Origin: Chthoniobacterales bacterium
Lineage (GTDB): Bacteria; Verrucomicrobiota; Verrucomicrobiia; Chthoniobacterales; UBA10450
Length of the DNA stretch: 55,447 nucleotides
NCBI GenBank assembly: GCA_013815325.1
Contig: JACDGM010000009.1
Span: 1 to 55,447 of the forward strand
Direction: 5' to 3'
The translations under genes and the position numbers were made by a program. Of this stretch, positions 51,311 through 55,447 are shown one piece after another; the first letter of the stretch is position 1, and every line of letters begins with the position of its first letter. The notes under the pieces are model-generated. The model ran no database searches, was not told the origin of the DNA, and saw only the letters and a list, made by a program, of their open reading frames with translations.

Positions 51311-51372
51311 TTTCGCGCGCTGCAGCCGATGCGTGCCGCCGCTGATTCCGCGTTATACTCCCCGCTGCTACC

Positions 51373-54264
51373 ATGACCTCCACCGAAATTCGCCAGAGCT
51401 TCCTCGATTTTTTCCGGGAGAAACAGCACACCATCGTGCCCTCCTCCTCGCTCCTGCCCGACTCCCCCAACCTCCTTTTCACGAACGCGGGCATGAATCA
51501 ATTCGTGCCTATTTTTCTCGGGCAAGAGACCGCGCCCTACCGGCCGCCGCGCGCTGCCGACGCCCAGAAATGCATCCGCGCCGGGGGCAAGCACAACGAC
51601 CTCGACGAAGTAGGCCTCGACACCTACCACCACACCTTTTTCGAGATGCTCGGGAACTGGAGCTTCGGCGATTACTTCAAGAAAGAAGCAATCGAGTGGG
51701 CTTGGGAGTTGGTCGTTAGGCGTTGGGGCCTCCCGCCCGAGCGACTCTACGCCACCGTCTACCGCCCCGGGCCTAACGAACCGTCGCAATTCGACGAGGA
51801 AGCGCACGACCACTGGAAAGCGCTCTTCGAAAAAGCCGGGCTCGATCCCGCCATGCACGTCGTGAACGGGAGCAAAGCGGACAACTTCTGGATGATGGGC
51901 GACACGGGCCCCTGCGGCCCCTGCTCCGAGTTGCACGTCGATCTCACGCCCGCCGGCGACACCCGCGGTTCGTTGGTCAACGCCGGCGACGCGCGCTGCA
52001 TCGAAATCTGGAATCTGGTTTTCATCCAGTTCAACGCCAATCCCGATGGCACTTTCGTTCCCCTGCCCGCGCGGCACGTCGATACCGGCATGGGCTTCGA
52101 GCGTGTCACCGCGATCCTCCAGGGCACTAAAAACTTCACCGACTTCAGCGGGAAGATCTCGAACTACGAGACGGATATCTTCCGTCCGATCTTCGACGAG
52201 ATCGAAAAGCTGAGCGGCAAAACCTACGGCGGGACGCTGCCCGACGTGGCGCGAGCTTCTAGCTTGCGAGATTCTGAAACACCCAAGCTGGAAGCTCGCG
52301 CCACTCCAGAACAAATCGCGACCGACATCGCCTTCAGGGTTATCGCCGACCACATCCGCACCCTGAGCTTCGCCATCGCCGACGGCATCCAACCCGGCAA
52401 CACCGACCGCAACTACGTCCTCCGCCGCATCCTGCGCCGCGCCGTCCGCTACGGCCGTTCGCTCGGCTTCAAGGAGCCGTTTTTCTACAAGCTCGTCGCC
52501 GTCCTCGCTCGCACGGTGGGCGAGGTTTTCCCCGAAGTCCGCGCGAAGCAAAAGCACGTGGAGGAAGTGCTGAAGCGGGAGGAGGAGGCGTTTAATAGGA
52601 CGCTCGATGCGGGCATGGAAATCCTGTCCGGTTTCTTCTTCGACGCGGTAACGAAAAGCCTGCTCAGCGAAGATTGGAATCTACTTCAAATGATCGATGC
52701 TGTTGGACGGCACGAGCTCTCAGATGCCCGCGCCTCCGACCAAAATTGGCCAGCAGTGGTTGCTGTGGCGAAGGCGCGGAACCCGGATTGGACTCCCGCC
52801 TGCGTCCCGCCGATTTCCGGAAAAGACGCTTTTAAGCTCTACGACACCTACGGATTTCCACTTGATTTGACCGAACTGATAGCCCGCGAGCGTGGCTTGG
52901 CGGTAGACACTTCTGGCTTCGAAAAATACATGGAAGAGCAGCGCGCCCGCGCTCGCGCTGCACAAAAGACACAGGTCATCGCTCTTGCGGACACCGGCGT
53001 AATGAATTCCCCTTCAACCCATTTTATTGGATATGACTGGCTTTCTATCGGGCAGACGAAAGTTCTAGGAACCGACGGAAAATGGCTGATCACTGCTGAG
53101 TCGCCATTTTTCCCGGATATGGGTGGGCAGATTTGGGATACGGGCTGGGTGGTAGAAGGCGCGCGAATGTTCGAGGTCAAGAGCGTTCATAAGGTTGGTA
53201 ACGGTGTCTTTGTTCACTGGAGTGAAGAAGACTTTGATCTGAAGGCAGGCGACACGGTGCAAATGCGCGTCGATCCCGTCCGCCGTGCCGCGATTCAGAG
53301 GCACCACACCGTCACGCATCTGCTCCACTGGGCTCTGCACGAAGTCGTGAGCAAGGAAGCCACTCAAAAAGGCTCCTTCGTCGGCCCCGACAAGCTGACC
53401 TTCGACTTCAACAGTGCCGCGCTCACGCCCGCGCAGGTGCGCGACATCGAGCGACTCGTGAACGAACGCATTGTCGAAAACTCCGGCGTCTCCTGGACCG
53501 AAGTGCCCTACGCCGACGTGCGCGGCCGGGCCGACATCATGCAATTCTTCGGCGATAAATACGGCGAGACCGTACGCGTGGTCCAGATCGGCGGCGCGCC
53601 CACGCAGCTCGACGGCTACTCGATGGAACTCTGCGCCGGCACCCATACCCGCGACACCGGCGAGATCGGCCTTTTTCGCATCAATTCCGAAGCCGCCATT
53701 GCCGCCGGCGTCCGCCGCATCGAAGCCGTCGCCGGGCTCCACGCCTACGACCTCGCCACCGCTGATACCCAGCGCCTCCACGCACTTTCCACCACGCTCA
53801 ACACTCCCGTTTCCGACCTGGAAAAGCGCGTCGAAAGCCTGCTCGCGCAGCAAAAGGAAAGGGAGAAAGAATTCGAGTCCGTTTTAAAGCACCAGGCCCA
53901 CGATGTTGTGAAGAATGGATTAAAGGACGTCGATGAGGCGGCGTCTGTACCGAATTGGATCGCAAAGCTGCCACTTGACGATTACGGAGTGATACTCCTC
54001 CCGAACGTTCTCGACGCCCTCAAGGTCCGCCAGTTCCGTGGCGTCGCTGTGCTCGGAGGAGTAGCTAACGGTTCAGTGCAACTAGGAGCCTTCGTTTCGC
54101 CTGACTTCACGGCGAGATTCCAAGCGGGAAGACTCATCCAGCAGATCGCGCCGGTCGTCGGCGGCAAAGGCGGCGGCCGCCCTGACAACGCGCGCGGCGC
54201 CGGGAAGGATGCGACGAAGCTCGACGAGGCCCTCGCGAAAGCGCGCTCACTGTTGTTCGGTTAA
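51373..54264 (+). CDS. alaS: Alanyl-tRNA synthetase with an in-frame repeat
   Basis: 963 residues, longer than the usual 870-880. Class II catalytic domain first (EIRQSFLDFFREKQH, TYHHTFFEMLGNWSFGDYF), then the tRNA-recognition region, the editing domain with HxxxH (RHHTVTHLLHWALHE) and Cys-xxx-His (CAGTHTRDTGEIGLF), and the C-terminal C-Ala domain (GGKGGGRPDNARGAG). A palindromic repeat (52246-52304) encodes about 20 extra residues near 292-311. A further segment of about 60 residues precedes GKDAFKLYDTYGFPLDLTEL. The stretch 52650-53260 is visibly less GC-rich at third positions than the rest. Confidence 0.96.
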   Translation: MTSTEIRQSFLDFFREKQHTIVPSSSLLPDSPNLLFTNAGMNQFVPIFLGQETAPYRPPRAADAQKCIRAGGKHNDLDEVGLDTYHHTFFEMLGNWSFGDYFKKEAIEWAWELVVRRWGLPPERLYATVYRPGPNEPSQFDEEAHDHWKALFEKAGLDPAMHVVNGSKADNFWMMGDTGPCGPCSELHVDLTPAGDTRGSLVNAGDARCIEIWNLVFIQFNANPDGTFVPLPARHVDTGMGFERVTAILQGTKNFTDFSGKISNYETDIFRPIFDEIEKLSGKTYGGTLPDVARASSLRDSETPKLEARATPEQIATDIAFRVIADHIRTLSFAIADGIQPGNTDRNYVLRRILRRAVRYGRSLGFKEPFFYKLVAVLARTVGEVFPEVRAKQKHVEEVLKREEEAFNRTLDAGMEILSGFFFDAVTKSLLSEDWNLLQMIDAVGRHELSDARASDQNWPAVVAVAKARNPDWTPACVPPISGKDAFKLYDTYGFPLDLTELIARERGLAVDTSGFEKYMEEQRARARAAQKTQVIALADTGVMNSPSTHFIGYDWLSIGQTKVLGTDGKWLITAESPFFPDMGGQIWDTGWVVEGARMFEVKSVHKVGNGVFVHWSEEDFDLKAGDTVQMRVDPVRRAAIQRHHTVTHLLHWALHEVVSKEATQKGSFVGPDKLTFDFNSAALTPAQVRDIERLVNERIVENSGVSWTEVPYADVRGRADIMQFFGDKYGETVRVVQIGGAPTQLDGYSMELCAGTHTRDTGEIGLFRINSEAAIAAGVRRIEAVAGLHAYDLATADTQRLHALSTTLNTPVSDLEKRVESLLAQQKEREKEFESVLKHQAHDVVKNGLKDVDEAASVPNWIAKLPLDDYGVILLPNVLDALKVRQFRGVAVLGGVANGSVQLGAFVSPDFTARFQAGRLIQQIAPVVGGKGGGRPDNARGAGKDATKLDEALAKARSLLFG
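52246..52304. repeat. GTGGCGCGAGCTT palindrome inside alaS
   Basis: The arms GTGGCGCGAGCTTCTAGCTTG and its inverted copy at 52284-52304 differ at one position. It is translated as ARASSLRDSETPKLEARAT within AlaS. A sister copy is at 54300-54378, just after the same gene. Confidence 0.9.
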
Positions 54265-54299
54265 AGGGCGCCGGAGAAGCGCAAAGCGCCTGCCACCTC

Positions 54300-54378
54300 G
54301 TGGCGCGCGCTTCCAGCTTGCGCGGTCGGTCGGCAGAGACGGGGATTTTGAATCACGCAAGCTGGAAGCTCGCGCCAC
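54300..54378. repeat. GTGGCGCGCGCTT palindrome after alaS
   Basis: The arms 54300-54322 and 54356-54378 are inverted copies with one mismatch. It is the same family as the alaS internal element. It lies between the convergent alaS and yebC genes and may act as a bidirectional transcript end. Confidence 0.88.
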
Positions 54379-54390
54379 ACCACGGTTTCC

Positions 54391-55122
54391 TTACTTCAGA
54401 GCCGCCCAGACGCGGTGAACGTCGTCGTGGTCCTCGAGCGTCTGGAGAAATTCGCCGACCTGCTGGCGATCTTCGTCGCTCAGCTCGGGGTAACTTTTCG
54501 CGACGTAACCGAGCTCGCTCGTGACGATGGTCCAGCCGTTGCCGCCAAGCCATTGCGAGACCGCGTGGAGATCGGTCGGCCCGGTGATGAATTGCGCGCC
54601 GCTCGTGCCCTCGGGAATTTCCGGGTCGTCCGCGTGGGTGAGCAGTTTGAAATCCTGCGCGCCAGATTCAATCGCAGCGGCTTCCGCGTCCGTCGCAGGA
54701 TCCGCGTGGTGCGCTTCGACGAGGCCGACGTGATCGAAGAGGAACTTGTTGCTGCCGGGCGCGCCGAGCTGCCCGCGTTTGAAGAGAACGCGGATCTCGG
54801 GCGCGGTGCGGTTTTTGTTGTCGGTCTGCACCTCGACGATGACGGGCACTTTGTTCGGTGCGTAGCCTTCGAAAACCACATGCTCGAGCTCGAGCTTCTC
54901 GCCGCCAATGCCGGCGCCCTTTTTGATCGCGCGCTCGATCACGTCCCGCGAAACGCTGGCGCGGCGCGCTTTTTCCACGACGGCGAAGAGGCGGGCGTTC
55001 CCGGTCGGGTCCGCTCCGCCGAGCTTCGCTGCGACCATGATTTCCTTCACCAATTTGCCGGTGACCTGACCTTTTTTGAGGCCGGCGACTTCGCGTTTGG
55101 CGTGCAGCCATTGTCGACCCAT
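54391..55122 (-). CDS. yebC: YebC/PmpR-family protein
   Basis: 243 residues of the YebC (DUF28) family: GRQWLHAKREVAGLKKGQVT, then AKLGGADPTGNARLFAVVEK and RASVSRDVIERAIKKGAG at the N-terminus, with VVFEGYAPNKVPVIVEVQTD and the ferredoxin-like domains after it. Members are known as transcriptional regulators and, more recently, as factors that help ribosomes through difficult proline stretches. Length and motifs are typical. Convergent with alaS. Confidence 0.93.
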   Translation of the reverse strand: MGRQWLHAKREVAGLKKGQVTGKLVKEIMVAAKLGGADPTGNARLFAVVEKARRASVSRDVIERAIKKGAGIGGEKLELEHVVFEGYAPNKVPVIVEVQTDNKNRTAPEIRVLFKRGQLGAPGSNKFLFDHVGLVEAHHADPATDAEAAAIESGAQDFKLLTHADDPEIPEGTSGAQFITGPTDLHAVSQWLGGNGWTIVTSELGYVAKSYPELSDEDRQQVGEFLQTLEDHDDVHRVWAALK

Positions 55123-55172
55123 GTGCTCATTTAAATCGGGCAGCTCAGAGGTGGCAAGTCCGCCGCAAGCAG

Positions 55173-55233
55173 TGTAGGGAGGGCGCTCCGCCGGCCGATT
55201 TCGATCTGGGGCGGCCGGAGCGCCGGTCTTACA
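55173..55233. repeat. GC-rich palindrome near the right end
   Basis: TGTAGGGAGGGCGCTCCG is mirrored by CGGAGCGCCGGTCTTACA (about 55216-55233). This resembles the TGTAGCGCGG family at 43023 in design, but the sequence is different. It lies upstream of yebC. Confidence 0.65.
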
Positions 55234-55368
55234 CCCCTCTTTCGACTGTTGGCGCGTGGATCAAAGCAGCATGGAACTCGGGCCAGAAAAACCTTGTGCT
55301 TACACTTATCACCATCGGGCTCGAGAGGTGAAAGTGCAGGAACAAAGTTTGCCTAACGAAACGCTTCC

Positions 55369-55447
55369 TCAGGGCAGGAGCAAAGTAAGAAAAGCGGTCA
55401 CGCCGAAGGCGAGGGTCAAGAGGACCACGTAAATGGCGCTGCCGAGG
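55369..55447 (-). CDS. C-terminal end of an unknown membrane protein (partial)
   Basis: A minus-strand frame enters from the right edge and ends at TGA (55369-55371). The visible residues LGSAIYVVLLTLAFGVTAFL followed by TLLLP form one hydrophobic helix ending at the stop. Too short to identify. Confidence 0.4.
   Translation of the reverse strand, partial: LGSAIYVVLLTLAFGVTAFLTLLLP

Larger units (their letters stand above)
100..55359. repeat. Dispersed CCTAACGA octamer (about 63 copies)
   Basis: Hand count of exact CCTAACGA or its complement TCGTTAGG across the window. About 33 are on the plus strand and 30 on the minus, and about 53 have the longer form GCCTAACGA. About 50 lie inside genes and the rest between genes or over start/stop codons. 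Copies are single, not tandem, with a mean spacing of about 0.9 kb. Near-matches (GCCTAACGG, GCCTAACAA) occur at about a dozen further sites. Details are given in the findings. Confidence 0.9.

Noticed and set aside
1..55447. HIP1-like GCGATCGC enrichment
   Set aside because: A few exact copies occur, but GCGATCG-rich codons are expected in this GC-rich sequence and the number is far below that of CCTAACGA.
1..55447. tRNA, rRNA, CRISPR or prophage genes
   Set aside because: I saw no cloverleaf with a conserved GGTTCGAATCC arm, no regularly spaced direct repeats, and no integrase, capsid or transposase reading frame.

Overview
The window is a GC-rich bacterial chromosome segment. I place it in the PVC superphylum, most probably Verrucomicrobiota of the Chthoniobacterales/Spartobacteria type. 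The basis is a double-length UvrA of the chlamydial kind, a fused SecDF, an exosortase with an EpsI-like tail, an Hsp70/GrpE/SUMF1-domain operon and five-carbon-pathway haem genes. No rRNA or tRNA is present, so the assignment rests on gene content and is an inference.

Layout. 0-5.4 kb: end of an unknown membrane protein, then the leftward tolQ-tolR-tolA-tolB envelope operon, lgt, and a small secreted-protein gene broken by two frameshifts. 5.6-11.7 kb: the 2024-codon uvrA, which carries four palindromic repeats and a heptamer array inside its reading frame. 11.8-16 kb: an exosortase diverging from a TPR protein, then periplasmic msrA. 16.3-22 kb: a GH15 glucoamylase-like gene, yajC-secDF and rpsU. 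22-30.4 kb: one long leftward block, hemX-hemA-hemC-cobA/hemD, followed by a noncanonical chaperone set (GrpE-like, lidless Hsp70, and a J-like/SUMF1-fold protein). 30.6-37.4 kb: small unknown genes, a frameshifted membrane sensor, a second lgt, a serine hydrolase, an APC transporter and a HAF-repeat secreted protein. 37.6-40.7 kb: a LytS/LytTR two-component pair, a chimeric gene relic and a sulfotransferase. 40.8-47.2 kb: an orphan ABC permease, a long NfeD protein, dnaG-rpoD and a Gly/Tyr-rich secreted peptide. 47.3-55.4 kb: ribD, two hsp20 genes, recA, a secreted Cys/His protein, alaS and yebC.

The most striking signal is not a gene. The octamer CCTAACGA (usually GCCTAACGA) occurs about 63 times on the two strands, roughly once per 0.9 kb, where one or two would be expected by chance. 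Orientation is balanced. The motif lies mostly inside genes, forces rare codons, and several times supplies a stop codon. It is a strong candidate for a DNA-level signal comparable to a DNA uptake sequence or another genome-wide protein-recognition site. It is nearly absent from 37.1-40.1 kb, the stretch with the two-component pair and gene relics.

A second theme is several families of palindromic, REP-like elements. They lie between genes and also within the reading frames of uvrA and alaS, where they are translated. The window also holds several C-terminal gene relics and two frameshifted genes, which suggests a genome with much small-scale rearrangement (or, for the frameshifts, base-calling errors).
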